64,000 nucleotides of DNA, taken from positions 145,368 to 209,367 of the forward strand of contig JAITRW010000040.1 in assembly GCA_031288175.1 (NCBI GenBank). The letters run 5' to 3'. Source of the stretch: Tannerellaceae bacterium (GTDB lineage Bacteria > Bacteroidota > Bacteroidia > Bacteroidales > Tannerellaceae). A program made the position numbers and the translations under genes. Under the pieces are notes generated by a model. The model saw only the letters and a list, made by a program, of their open reading frames with translations. It had not been told where the DNA came from and searched no databases. Positions 9,469 to 18,895 of this stretch are shown here, piece after piece. How positions within the stretch are numbered: the stretch's first letter is position 1; the number at the start of each line of letters is the position of its first letter.

Positions 9469-10515
9469 TCATGTGAAGGGATGCACATCCGCGGGGTAAG
9501 AAACCCCTAACTGGCGACGCACTTCATCAATAATTTTAATGGTACTCAATGAGTTAGAATGACTATTGACGACTGATTCCCGCTTATCGGCCAGTAGCAA
9601 ATCAATAAATTCAGAGATTTCATAATAAAACTCGTTTTTCTCAACAGGACGTGTTAAGTCTTCAACCGCTCTTCCGGAGCGAGAAGTGAGAGTGAGTCGA
9701 CTAATGACATTGATGCGGTCAAGCATAATTGTTCCTTCTTCTCCTTGAAATTCAGTATGGAGAAAAGAATCGGCTATTTTAGAATAGAGTACAGTACCGA
9801 TCATCTCATCATAGAGGAAATTTACAGTACCTTGCCCGTCGGTACCTGAAGGCACGAGAATTCCCGTTGCTTCGATACGTTTCGGATAACCAAACAACAC
9901 AACCATCGGATAAACAGTGTAAACGCCTATATCGGACATAGCCCCATTAGATAAGGCAGGGTTGAAAGCATTTTGCACGATACCGTTTTTCAGATCGTCA
10001 TAGCGAGAGGAATATTGGCAGTAGCAGGAGAAATAACGACGTATCGTACCTATGCGGTACAGATTGTCACGAAGAGCAAGAAAGTTAGGCGTCAGCGTAG
10101 GTTTCATCGCTTCCATCAGCGTCACACCATATTGAAGGGAAGTAGTAATCATGGCGGCGGCCTCTGCTACATTCGAGGCTAATGGTTTTTCACAGAGAAC
10201 ATGTTTTCCCCGCTTCATGCAAAGGATACTCTGTTGAGCATGCAGACTGTTGGGTGAGGCCACATATACGGCATCTACAAAAGAGCTTTCTACCATCTCT
10301 TCTACCGAAGTGAATACTTTTAGTTCGCCTCTTTCCAAAGAGTATCCCTGTTCTTGTACAAAAGCCTCTCCTCTTTCTCTTGTCCGCGAACAAACGGCAG
10401 TCAATACAAAACGTCCATCTTCCTTTGCTCCTGTCAACATCTTTCCCGTGATGTAGTTCGTTCCAATCACCCCAAAACGAACCTTTGTTCTCTTCTGTCC
10501 CATTTTTCTTTCCAT
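9469..10515 (-). CDS. Gfo/Idh/MocA-family oxidoreductase
   Basis: NAD(P)-dependent dehydrogenase acting on a sugar or polyol; the substrate is unknown. The N-terminal Rossmann fold begins VRFGVIGTNYITGKML (residues 12-27). The family's EKP motif is at residues 109-111 (CEKPLASN). The C-terminal substrate domain covers about residues 130-348. The length is normal and there is no signal peptide. A second Met at residue 5 is an equally plausible start. The gene stands alone, with a strong hairpin upstream and the secreted-protein gene downstream. Confidence 0.88.
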   Translation of the reverse strand: MERKMGQKRTKVRFGVIGTNYITGKMLTGAKEDGRFVLTAVCSRTRERGEAFVQEQGYSLERGELKVFTSVEEMVESSFVDAVYVASPNSLHAQQSILCMKRGKHVLCEKPLASNVAEAAAMITTSLQYGVTLMEAMKPTLTPNFLALRDNLYRIGTIRRYFSCYCQYSSRYDDLKNGIVQNAFNPALSNGAMSDIGVYTVYPMVVLFGYPKRIEATGILVPSGTDGQGTVNFLYDEMIGTVLYSKIADSFLHTEFQGEEGTIMLDRINVISRLTLTSRSGRAVEDLTRPVEKNEFYYEISEFIDLLLADKRESVVNSHSNSLSTIKIIDEVRRQLGVSYPADVHPFT

Positions 10516-10541
10516 CTGTCAGTCTGAGTAACAAAGTAACA

Positions 10542-10578
10542 AAGAAGTCCGGAAACAGACAAAGTTTCCGGACTTCTT
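10542..10578 (-). terminator. Strong hairpin, probable terminator
   Basis: A perfect 15-base inverted repeat, AAGAAGTCCGGAAAC and its complement, with a 7-base loop. It lies between the end of the broken secreted-protein gene (10619) and the start of the Gfo/Idh gene (10515). It lacks a long T run, but the stem is strong enough to end transcription. Confidence 0.6.
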
Positions 10579-10618
10579 AGAAAGAGTCGCGCTATACAAT
10601 TAACTACGAAAGTAATAT

Positions 10619-11308
10619 TTATTCGACAAAAATCTTCTGAACAAACTTTTTACTACCTGTTAATTCTACGATGTAGATGCCTTTTGGAAGAGATATACTG
10701 TGCTGATCATTGGTACTTGTCACCACAAATGTAGTCACTACCTGCCCTTCGGATGTGTAAACCGTACCTGTGTACCCTTCCAAGTTCACTATACTCAGTA
10801 CACCATCCATGTACCGTACACGTACCCCATTATCAATTACCGTATACTCCTTCAATTTTCTAAATGGGCTACCGCCTTGTAGTATAATAAGCAACTGTTT
10901 TGAGTATTCTACTACATTGGAATAGAGAGATGGTAAGATATTATATTTACCGTCCACAAAAGCTCGCGCTTTGTTACGTTCTCTTATCTCGTCCATAATG
11001 TAACGATACCTGGTGAAAGTCAAATCTTCCAACAGGTTTACACTAAAAATAGTTCCTTCAGCCAAATCTTTTATAATCAATGGCCAACCTTTTTCTCCAA
11101 GAGAAGATAGGAATTTCAACAGTTCGAGATAAGCTTCAGACTCTGCATATTTACGCAAATCACTGTACTCTGAATAGAAAGTTTTGCTCCATTGAGTATA
11201 CAGAATTTGGAATTCCTTCTTTACTTCTGCGGGAAGAGTTTCAACGAGGGCATTTATCTGAGCTAAATCTTCTTGCGAAAACTCAACCTCCTCGGCAGGT
11301 ATCTCTCT
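10619..11308 (-). pseudogene. C-terminal part of a secreted protein with T9SS-type sorting tail, split off by an in-frame stop
   Basis: Continues in the same frame as the upstream segment, immediately after the TAG at 11309-11311. It encodes about 229 codons with a helical middle and a C-terminal beta-sandwich-like sorting tail (TGTVYTSEGQVVTTF ... SLPKGIYIVELTGSKKFVQKIFVE), typical of type IX secretion type A tails. There is no proper start codon near its beginning; the first usable one is a TTG at 11158. Without the upstream signal peptide it could not be exported, so I treat it as the end of a broken gene. Confidence 0.75.
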
Positions 11309-13042
11309 CTAAGTATATTGTGGTTTGTAATAATAGAGAATTGAACCATAGCTTGAACCATTCAAAGCATGTCTCGGATGCAATGTACGCGACAGTGAAC
11401 CGGGTTTACTTTCCCAATCATAACCGTGGGGGACATTAGGAAGGTACGTGTTCTTCGTAATAGAACCATGCGTAAATGATCCGGACAATGCCCACAAAGC
11501 CACAGCAGCATTCAATGAATCTGCGCCTGTCCGGGTATACCCATTACTTGTATAGCAAAGATCGAAAGCCTTTAATGGATCTGCATTATAATAAGAAGAA
11601 GAAGGATTCAACGGCCATTCCCAATAATTAATCCTATTTATTGTCCAACTAATACAATTGTACGTACTTGAAGACGGCGCTGAACGAATTGCATCATCCG
11701 CTTTTAAGTTCGGGAAGTAAGACATTATATCTCCTTCCCTTATTCCTAAATATAAATCAAAGGTAGACCCCAAAGGCACATACGAACTATACGATGAAAC
11801 CAATCCGGCTGCTACGTTAGTCAAATTTGTCTTAATCCTTGATGCCCATCCCCAGTTAAAATCACCGGTACCTGAGTAACTGTCGTTGTAGGCTATAATA
11901 TTACCCGGTAGATTTGTATCATCTTCTAACCAAAGATACGTATCAGCGCCACTTGGAGATAATTTACAAGTGAAGTAGTTGTTTATACTTGTACCCTTAT
12001 TTGTAACACGAATTCCACCCCCTGAGATGGGCGCATTGGTTTGTATACTTATGGTAGTCCCATTAACTTTAATTGTAAGAGTGACTGTTCCGGAAGAGAA
12101 CTGTCGGTAAGATCGTAGAAATATTCGATAAATACCTGTTACGGGGATGAGGGCAGACAAAGTTCCTCCTAAAGTTCCTCTATCTTTAGAATAAACCATT
12201 TGGGTCCAAGTATACGATGCAGGATATGACTTACTGAACAAGTGTATGACGTGTTCATAAGCGCCTCCATTGGAAGTCACCACTTCGACATTTTCCCCTG
12301 CGGAAAAATAATAATCAACATAAGTGGAATACAACAATGGTTGATTGAACGTAAATGAATATTCTTCCGCGCCGACGGATTTCAACGGAGGTTGGGAGTC
12401 TCTATGAATGCTACTGGTCGGATCCACAATAAAAGGGATACTATGTTCACGTTCAAAAGCAATCTCTTCTAAACGTTTCTTGAATCCCTCATCGGAAATA
12501 CCTCTATTCGCCTCATTCAGAGACAGTTTAATAAACTCTACATTAGGTAGTAAAAGTGAAGAGGACAGAGATATCGTATTTACACCGGCTTTCAGAGGGA
12601 TACGTACAAAGTCCCCTTTTCTATCCGTCAAGGGAACACCTTCCCATGTACTCACAGAAGATTTCAAAGTTGCATCCTTCAGTGCTTTATCATTGACACT
12701 GACGGAGAACTCGGAATAACCCTTCCCTGTAAGAGAGGAAGAAACCCAAGTGTCCAAATAGTATTCACCAGTAGAAACACTCTCAACAACAAAGTTTTTA
12801 AACTTCGTTGTGCCGTTGTATCCTACGGTAGCAGACTTAATAACTACATCACCTCCTAATGCAGGATGAGCTATAAAATACTTCGTCTCAGGCCCATACT
12901 CCTCTTCCTTCGGCTCACTGGGGACAGCGGGAGAAGGAGGTATAGTTTTGATCGTTAAAGGCTGATACTCATCCGCTTGTAAGGAAGATGAGATCCCTAA
13001 GGACAGTAAAACTATTTTTGTTAAATTTTTTACTCTTTTATT
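11309..13042 (-). pseudogene. N-terminal and central part of the same secreted protein; start codon lost, ends at amber stop
   Basis: The frame is open from about 13042, where codons read AAT AAA AGA GTA AAA AAT: a signal peptide (KRVKNLTKIVLLSLGISSSL, then QA) with no initiator. One G missing from an ATG would explain this. The body has carbohydrate-binding-like beta regions, then a Cys-Trp-His pattern (YNCISW ... GSFTHGSI ... WESKPG ... HPRH ... YGSILYYY) like an uncharacterised Bacteroidetes domain, perhaps DUF7689; this match is from memory. It ends at TAG 11309-11311. Two independent lesions suggest a true pseudogene. Confidence 0.72.
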
Positions 13043-13441
13043 GTTTTATTGTTTTTTTACTATTAGTATAAAAGTGAACCATACTTCATCCAAGTCCCCC
13101 TCTTGAAAAGCTATGGAGGCCCCCTTTCCCTTGCGAGCCATGCTCTACACACAAGAATAACATCCGGATGCCGGAGGTTATATATGCTTGTGTTTAGAAT
13201 CTGTCTCATGTTTCACTCTTCATTTATCTATACGCCACTGCCCCCTTTCGATTGAAACTATCAGTAACCCGTTTCAATCCAGTATCACAAAAGTAATTCT
13301 TTTCATTCATAAAGCAACATCTACTTATTGCTTAAGAATGATTTTATTAAGAGCGTTATCTCTTACCGCATAGCCATCAAGCAGGACACAACACTCATGT
13401 GGTAGCCGCCCTTCATCTAAGATGAGCTAAGTTTTTCACGA
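13043..13441. other. Intergenic region without a recognisable gene
   Basis: About 400 bases between the broken secreted-protein gene and the Wzi end of the fusion gene. No intact reading frame with a plausible start was found. On the minus strand, about 13333-13420 could be read as a short peptide end (...LLDGYAVRDNALNKIILKQ), which might be a decayed gene end, but this is weak. Confidence 0.4.
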
Positions 13442-15880
13442 TCACAGTATTTTCCAACGAAAAGAGAAGGAAACTGCATAGGCAGGAATACCGAAAACAT
13501 CACCGGTATCACCGGCGAAAGCCGCAACGAAGGTGAGGGAGGGATGATGAGGTAAAACATAACTCGCCTCTGTAAGGAATGACAGGCCTGTTTTTTTGTG
13601 CAAGAAAGGTACACCATGCGTTCCCCATCCGTTCATTAAGGTACAGAGCAAACGATAAGATAACAATGCGGCAGGTTGCCCTTCCATCCCTAAATGCCAA
13701 TCCAGAATACGAGTATTTAAGAAACCTTGCCGCCCGCCATCGTTGTATTCCGGCGAAGGAAGCAAGGGTGATCCCTCAGCCCGTCCAAAGTGGGCATGTC
13801 CATTGACATAGACACCATTATTATAGTAATTATCACCGCCTCCTCCCCGTGCAGAATATTCTTTATGATCAAAATCAAGGAAATGAAAGGGTCCGCTTTG
13901 ATGACGCGTCGTCACATACTCTATCACCACTTTCCGCAATCCATTAAATGGCAAGTCTCCACGGATTCCCCATAAGCCGTCTATCCCATTAGCGAACTCC
14001 GTCCCCGATTTATCGGCAGCAATGTGTTGATAATACATCTGTATCGCCCAATTATTCCGGTCGTATCCAAGCTGCATGTCATACGCTATATGATGAGAAC
14101 CAAGCACATTGATCCTGTCGGTTTCGAGTGCACTCGCTCCTCCCGGTCGTGCGGCCACAACACGCAGGAAATCGGTGAATGATTGCGGTAACTTTCCATA
14201 TTTCGGATGCTTTCCGGCCCATTGTGCAGTATGTCGAACCCCTACGGTAGCGTACAGGGGTATATTTCTCCGTTGATCACTTAGTCGTAGAAACAGGTTT
14301 TTATTGTGACGGAGTACATCCTTTATGTAATAGTCGTCCTTTGTGGAAGACGCCAGATATCCCTTATCTACCGCCCAGGCTACACTAAACTCTCCTTTCC
14401 ACTGTAACCATTGTCCAATCCACGGAAATTCCACAAACTGTGGAACGGCGAGGTTCAGTTCCGGCATCGGCCGTGCATTACCCGATTGTATCATATCTCC
14501 CGAACTGAGATTTTTATCCCATAATGATACATATCGTTCCTTCGCCCCAAGCATCAACTTCCATCCCTTATACCGTAATCCTCCGTAAGCCTGTTGTATA
14601 TAGGCTTTTCCCTGGCGGGGCGTCACCACTATATCTGCTCCCACGTCCCAATGCACATCCTTTCCCCACAATCCTTGATGTACTGCTTTCCCTCTTATGT
14701 AGCCATTCCCCGATTGCAACGGCACAACTCCGTACCGGTTACTCACCATCCAAAAAGGTAATACTTTACCTGTCCCCCCTCCTGTCCATGCTTCTACGTC
14801 GTAGTATGTTCCTATTCCCTTTTGTCCCAAAACCGCCATTGTACTCAATAAGCACAGTCCCAAAACCCTTGTACTTAATTCCGTGAACCGTTTCCGTTTC
14901 CTCACGTGATATTGGTACAGTAAACACCCTTTTCCTATTATACTCCGCACAATCATTTTCTTTCTATTCTCTTTTTGTACCTCTGCGTATGATAGTCTCA
15001 TCCGTTTGAACTCCCGCCAAGCTTTCCATACCGCCAATGCGTTTTTCCACTTTCCACATAGTGCATATCTCAAACCTGCTGCCGTATCCAACAAGCATCG
15101 AACCCGCATTACACCCCATAGTTTTTCTTCCGGCAGGTTTTTATATAACATCAACAAGTTATTCCTGAAATTTAGAAACGTTTTTCGGGGATGTTCCGCC
15201 TGTAGAGTTCCTCCACCTACGTGATAGACAACCGCCCGGGGCGTACAAACTACACTATAACCTCTATTTCGTAAGCGCCAACAGAAATCTATCTCTTCCT
15301 GATGGGCGAAAAAGGTTCCATCCAGTCCTCCTTCCTTCTTATATATCGCCGTACGAACGAACAGGCAAGCACCACTTGCCCATACAACCTCAATCTCCGT
15401 ATCGTATTGCCCTTGATCCTCTTCCGTCACCTCCATTATCCTTCCCCGACAAAACGGATAACCGTATTTATCTATGTAACCTCCTGCAGCCCCTGCATAT
15501 TCAAAACGCCCTCGCTCGCGCTCCGACAGTATTTTCGGCTGCACCGCCGCCACTCGTTCATTCGCCTCCATTACCGACAAAGGCGCTTCCATCCAACCCT
15601 CCGTCACTTCTACGTCGTTGTTCAGGAGAACTGTGTACTTTGTTTCTATCTGTGCTATCGCTCTGTTATATCCTTCTGCAAACCCGTAATTACGATCCAA
15701 TGTAATCACCTTCACCTCCGGGAACAGTTTCCGGAGCATCTCTACCGACCTGTCCGTAGAACCATTATCCGCCACTACCACTGTAGCCTCTCTACTATGT
15801 TCTTTCACGAATGGAAGGAAACGCTTCAACAACGCTTGTCCATTCCATGTCAAGATAAGCACACTCACTTGCTCATACAT
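13442..15880 (-). CDS. Family 2 glycosyltransferase fused in frame to a Wzi-like capsule assembly protein
   Basis: Numbered from the chosen start (ATG ending at 15880), residues 1 to about 330 form a GT2 glycosyltransferase: SVLILTWNG, VVADNGSTD, LLNNDVEV (DxD-like) and a C-terminal FCWRLRNRGY. It would add a sugar to a surface glycan at the inner membrane. From about residue 335, a hydrophobic segment (RVLGLCLLSTMAVLGQ) looks like a signal peptide, and the rest (about 480 residues) resembles Wzi, an outer-membrane barrel that anchors capsule. In relatives these are separate neighbouring genes. Here no stop separates them. An internal ATG at 14954-14956 could start Wzi alone. The start overlaps the acyltransferase end by 8 bases. 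Confidence 0.82.
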   Translation of the reverse strand: MYEQVSVLILTWNGQALLKRFLPFVKEHSREATVVVADNGSTDRSVEMLRKLFPEVKVITLDRNYGFAEGYNRAIAQIETKYTVLLNNDVEVTEGWMEAPLSVMEANERVAAVQPKILSERERGRFEYAGAAGGYIDKYGYPFCRGRIMEVTEEDQGQYDTEIEVVWASGACLFVRTAIYKKEGGLDGTFFAHQEEIDFCWRLRNRGYSVVCTPRAVVYHVGGGTLQAEHPRKTFLNFRNNLLMLYKNLPEEKLWGVMRVRCLLDTAAGLRYALCGKWKNALAVWKAWREFKRMRLSYAEVQKENRKKMIVRSIIGKGCLLYQYHVRKRKRFTELSTRVLGLCLLSTMAVLGQKGIGTYYDVEAWTGGGTGKVLPFWMVSNRYGVVPLQSGNGYIRGKAVHQGLWGKDVHWDVGADIVVTPRQGKAYIQQAYGGLRYKGWKLMLGAKERYVSLWDKNLSSGDMIQSGNARPMPELNLAVPQFVEFPWIGQWLQWKGEFSVAWAVDKGYLASSTKDDYYIKDVLRHNKNLFLRLSDQRRNIPLYATVGVRHTAQWAGKHPKYGKLPQSFTDFLRVVAARPGGASALETDRINVLGSHHIAYDMQLGYDRNNWAIQMYYQHIAADKSGTEFANGIDGLWGIRGDLPFNGLRKVVIEYVTTRHQSGPFHFLDFDHKEYSARGGGGDNYYNNGVYVNGHAHFGRAEGSPLLPSPEYNDGGRQGFLNTRILDWHLGMEGQPAALLSYRLLCTLMNGWGTHGVPFLHKKTGLSFLTEASYVLPHHPSLTFVAAFAGDTGDVFGIPAYAVSFSFRWKIL

Positions 15881-16757
15881 ACTTCCAGCGTTTGTGAGAC
15901 CAAAGCCAATAAGCAGGATCACGTCGTATACAGGCTTCCGCCCGCCGCGCATATTGTTCCGTTATCCAATTCTCAGGCATTTCACAAGGTTTGTCGGTAA
16001 GCAATTCAAAATTCACCGTATAATACCCTCTCTTCACTTTGCGCGTATCCAGAAAAACGACAGGGAAACCCAGTTTGCGGGCAATCCGTTCCGCTCCGGT
16101 CAACATAGATGTATCCCGATTAAGGAAAGATGTACGATAGTGCACGTTAGCTAAAGCCGGACGCTGGTCGGCCAGGAAAATGACCACAGCCCTTTGACCT
16201 TTTTGTTTGATTCGTACCATATCACGGAAGACATCATTCCGTTTCATTCCGTACGATCCAAAGCGTTCACGTAACTTAATAAACAGGCGATCCATTGCTC
16301 TGTTATGCAAGGGTTTGTATATTTGATACGTCTCCCCTTCCAATAACTCTTGTGACGCTGAAAACCATTCCCAATTACCGTAGTGCACCATCAACAATAC
16401 CACACACGTATGCCCTGCTTCAAACAGTCCGTTTACTACCTCGGGATTGTTCAATTTTGCCCGTCGCTGTATTTCCTCCTTTCCGATGTAAGCAAGCTTC
16501 ACCACTTCCACGATATAGTCCGCAAAGTGATGATAGAAGGCTTTCTCTATTCGTAACCGTTCTTTTTCACTCATATTGGGAAATGAGGCGGTAAGATTAT
16601 CCCGAACCACCTTTCTCCTATACCGCAACACATACCTGATCCATACGTACAATCCTTCCGACAGTCCATACAATATCCACAACGGTAACCAGGCTATTGA
16701 CATGATTCCTGCATAAAGCAAGATGTAACCGGCTCTTTCCTTCATTCCTATTGCCAT
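15873..16757 (-). CDS. LpxL/HtrB-family lipid A acyltransferase
   Basis: Membrane-bound acyltransferase that adds a secondary acyl chain to lipid A. An N-terminal membrane segment (about residues 10-35) anchors it. The catalytic H(x4)E motif is HYGNWEW (about residues 125-131), and LADQRPA follows near residue 196. At 294 residues it is complete. It overlaps the TolC-like gene upstream by 10 bases and the glycosyltransferase downstream by 8 bases, so the set is one operon aimed at the outer surface. An alternative start lies four codons in. Confidence 0.9.
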   Translation of the reverse strand: MAIGMKERAGYILLYAGIMSIAWLPLWILYGLSEGLYVWIRYVLRYRRKVVRDNLTASFPNMSEKERLRIEKAFYHHFADYIVEVVKLAYIGKEEIQRRAKLNNPEVVNGLFEAGHTCVVLLMVHYGNWEWFSASQELLEGETYQIYKPLHNRAMDRLFIKLRERFGSYGMKRNDVFRDMVRIKQKGQRAVVIFLADQRPALANVHYRTSFLNRDTSMLTGAERIARKLGFPVVFLDTRKVKRGYYTVNFELLTDKPCEMPENWITEQYARRAEACIRRDPAYWLWSHKRWKYV

Positions 16758-18013
16758 ATCTCCGAAATCCTCCCGCTCAATTGGAGCAGAGAGATTTCAC
16801 ACAGTTTTGTATTGTATTCCACGATAGAACGTCGCTCTTCCGCGTCCAACAGTTTACTTTGAGCTTCCCGAAGTTCTATCCCCGACAAATCTCCCAACTT
16901 ATAACGGTCAATCGCTATTGCGTAGTATTCCTGCGCCACTAAGGAATTGGCACGTTCCAAATTACACAAGTCTCGATTATTTTGGTAGGACATCCAAAGG
17001 TTACTCAGGGTCGCACGCAACGACAGTTCAAGGTCGGCATAACGCCAATTACTATTCTCTATTTCCAAACGGGCATTACGCTGTTCCCGCCTCCTGTTCA
17101 ATCCATCGAATAAGGTCATCCCAAGTGTCAATCCGTAATTCAGTCCGGTGCCTGTATTATCACTTTTCAGTTTGTCCCACCGTGCCGAGTAGCCATAGCC
17201 TGCCGTCGCTTTCAGATAAGGGTAATTCCGTCCCCGCAACCGTTGATACTCCAACTCCGATACCCTGCGCTCACCCTCTGTTAGGAGAAGACCGGTATTT
17301 GCCGCCAATGTATTTACCCACAACTCCTCTTCATTTCCCAAGGCGCAACGCAAATCTATCGTTGAATCCGCCGGTACAGTCACTGCTTCCACATCTTCCA
17401 GCGCCATCAATTCATTCAGGCGTATCCGGCAACGGTGTACGGTCTCCCGTTGGGTCAATACCGACGAACTATCGGCATTAAAATCCACTTGCGCCTGCTG
17501 CAAGTCCAATCGTGACATGGAACCTATCCGGTAGCGTTGCTCCACGATCCTTAGCCGTTCCTTTGACAGTTCAAACGATGTGCGCACATTGTTGAAGCGT
17601 GTCTGTTGGCGTATCAGATTATAATATTCCCCTGCTATTTCGGCCACGAAATCTTCTATGGCTTGCCTGGTGCGTAACATTCCCATGGCTTGCAATTCCT
17701 TCAACCGTACATAGGAAGCTTGTATGGCAAACCCGTCGAAAAGCGTCCAGTTTAAGCTCAATCCTGCATCTATCCATGCACCGTCAGAGAGACTTCCTTC
17801 GACTTCCAAATCCGGCAGATAACCGGCATTCCCGGGCGTAGCGTTGTTGCGGGTTACTGTCTCTGCGTTACGGACTATCCGCAAGCCGTAGTTCCTTTCC
17901 AGTCCTGTGACGATACACCGTTCCAGACTGTATACTTTCTGGGCTGTCACCTGTTGTATCCCTGTGACGAAAAGAAAGGCTACGGGCAACCATTTACAAT
18001 CTCCGTAATGCAT
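16748..18013 (-). CDS. TolC-family outer membrane efflux protein
   Basis: Outer-membrane channel of a tripartite export or efflux system. A signal peptide (residues 1 to about 24, ending QQVTAQ) is followed by two long helical repeats with the family pattern (for example EQRYRIGSMSRLDLQQAQVDF and a second IDRYKLGDLSGIELREAQSKL). The length (421) is normal. Its inner-membrane and periplasmic partners are not in this window. The start overlaps the end of ruvA by 20 bases. Confidence 0.9.
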   Translation of the reverse strand: MHYGDCKWLPVAFLFVTGIQQVTAQKVYSLERCIVTGLERNYGLRIVRNAETVTRNNATPGNAGYLPDLEVEGSLSDGAWIDAGLSLNWTLFDGFAIQASYVRLKELQAMGMLRTRQAIEDFVAEIAGEYYNLIRQQTRFNNVRTSFELSKERLRIVEQRYRIGSMSRLDLQQAQVDFNADSSSVLTQRETVHRCRIRLNELMALEDVEAVTVPADSTIDLRCALGNEEELWVNTLAANTGLLLTEGERRVSELEYQRLRGRNYPYLKATAGYGYSARWDKLKSDNTGTGLNYGLTLGMTLFDGLNRRREQRNARLEIENSNWRYADLELSLRATLSNLWMSYQNNRDLCNLERANSLVAQEYYAIAIDRYKLGDLSGIELREAQSKLLDAEERRSIVEYNTKLCEISLLQLSGRISEIWQ

Positions 18014-18590
18014 CTTTTATCATCTTTTCTACCGACATGGCCGGTGATTCTTTAACCAGTTCTCCTATCACTTTCCGCGCTGCCGCTGTCTGGAAACCTA
18101 ACATCACCAGTGCCGATATAGCTTCTTCTGCCGCCTGTCCTACTCCGCCGACGATCTGTCTATCTATTGCCGACAGAGAGCCTTGTCCCAGGGTTTGCAC
18201 TTTATCTTTCAGATCCACCAAGATACGTTGTGCAGTTTTGAGACCAATCCCTTTCACAGCTTTCAGGGCGCGTTCGTCTTGAACTCCTATCACGTGTACC
18301 AGCTCTTCGGGGGACAAGGAAGACAGTATCATTCTGGCCATATTGGGGCCGACCCCTGAGACGGATATTAATAGGAGGAACAAGTGGCGTTCTCCCTCTT
18401 GGGCAAAGCCGTATAAGAGGTGCGCATCTTCGCGGATCACTTCGTGTACATAGATCAATCCCTGGCTTTGCCCTGACAGAGCGCTGTAAGTATTCAGGGA
18501 GATATTCACTTCGTAACCTATCCCTGCGGCTTCTACCACGATCCGTGCAGGCTGCAAGTCTTTAAACTCTCCGCGTATGTAGGTTATCAT
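17994..18590 (-). CDS. ruvA: Holliday junction DNA helicase subunit RuvA
   Basis: Binds four-way DNA junctions and loads RuvB for branch migration. The start is set at the ATG ending at 18590, giving MITYIRGEF, the normal family start; the frame is open further upstream but has no family match. Domain I is the N-terminal barrel, domain II has helix-hairpin-helix motifs (ISVSGVGPNMARMIL and LKAVKGIGLKTAQRIL), and domain III is the C-terminal RuvB-binding helix bundle. The length (198) is typical. ruvB and ruvC are not nearby. Confidence 0.95.
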   Translation of the reverse strand: MITYIRGEFKDLQPARIVVEAAGIGYEVNISLNTYSALSGQSQGLIYVHEVIREDAHLLYGFAQEGERHLFLLLISVSGVGPNMARMILSSLSPEELVHVIGVQDERALKAVKGIGLKTAQRILVDLKDKVQTLGQGSLSAIDRQIVGGVGQAAEEAISALVMLGFQTAAARKVIGELVKESPAMSVEKMIKDALRRL

Positions 18591-18659
18591 GATTGATTTT
18601 CTATTACTTTGGTTGCCCAAAGGTAGCGGCTTTTTTCCCTGAAAAACGAAAGAAAAGAT

Positions 18660-18887
18660 ATGATAGATGCGGAAATAATCCGGCAGATCGCCGAACAGGG
18701 GGTTGAAGGTACCGACCTGACCGTAGCGGCCGTACGGGTACGGCCTGTGAATCGTGTCACCGTAACTGTGTCTGCGCCGAGGCCGGTAACGATTGACGAC
18801 TGTGTAGTCTTGACGCACCATATCCGCAAGGCATTTCCTCCCGAACCGGAGGATTATTCGCTTGAAGTATCCTCCCCCGGTATCTAA
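18660..18887 (+). pseudogene. rimP: RimP, N-terminal half only
   Basis: Seventy-five residues that match the N-terminal domain of the ribosome maturation factor RimP (VEGTDLTVAAVRVRP ... VTIDDCVVLTHHIRKAF ... DYSLEVSSPGI). Normal RimP is about 150 residues and continues past the SSPGI motif into a C-terminal SH3-like domain; here TAA follows at once, and the next bases belong to the opposite-strand protease gene. The usual neighbours nusA and infB are absent. A truncated product might fold, but loss of the second half suggests a remnant at a rearrangement point. Confidence 0.75.
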
Positions 18888-18895
18888 GGAAAGTC

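Noticed and set aside
13333..13420. Short minus-strand peptide end (LLDGYAVRDNALNKIILKQ) as a separate gene.
   Set aside because: No start codon with a binding site and too short to assign; mentioned only as possible residue of a decayed gene.
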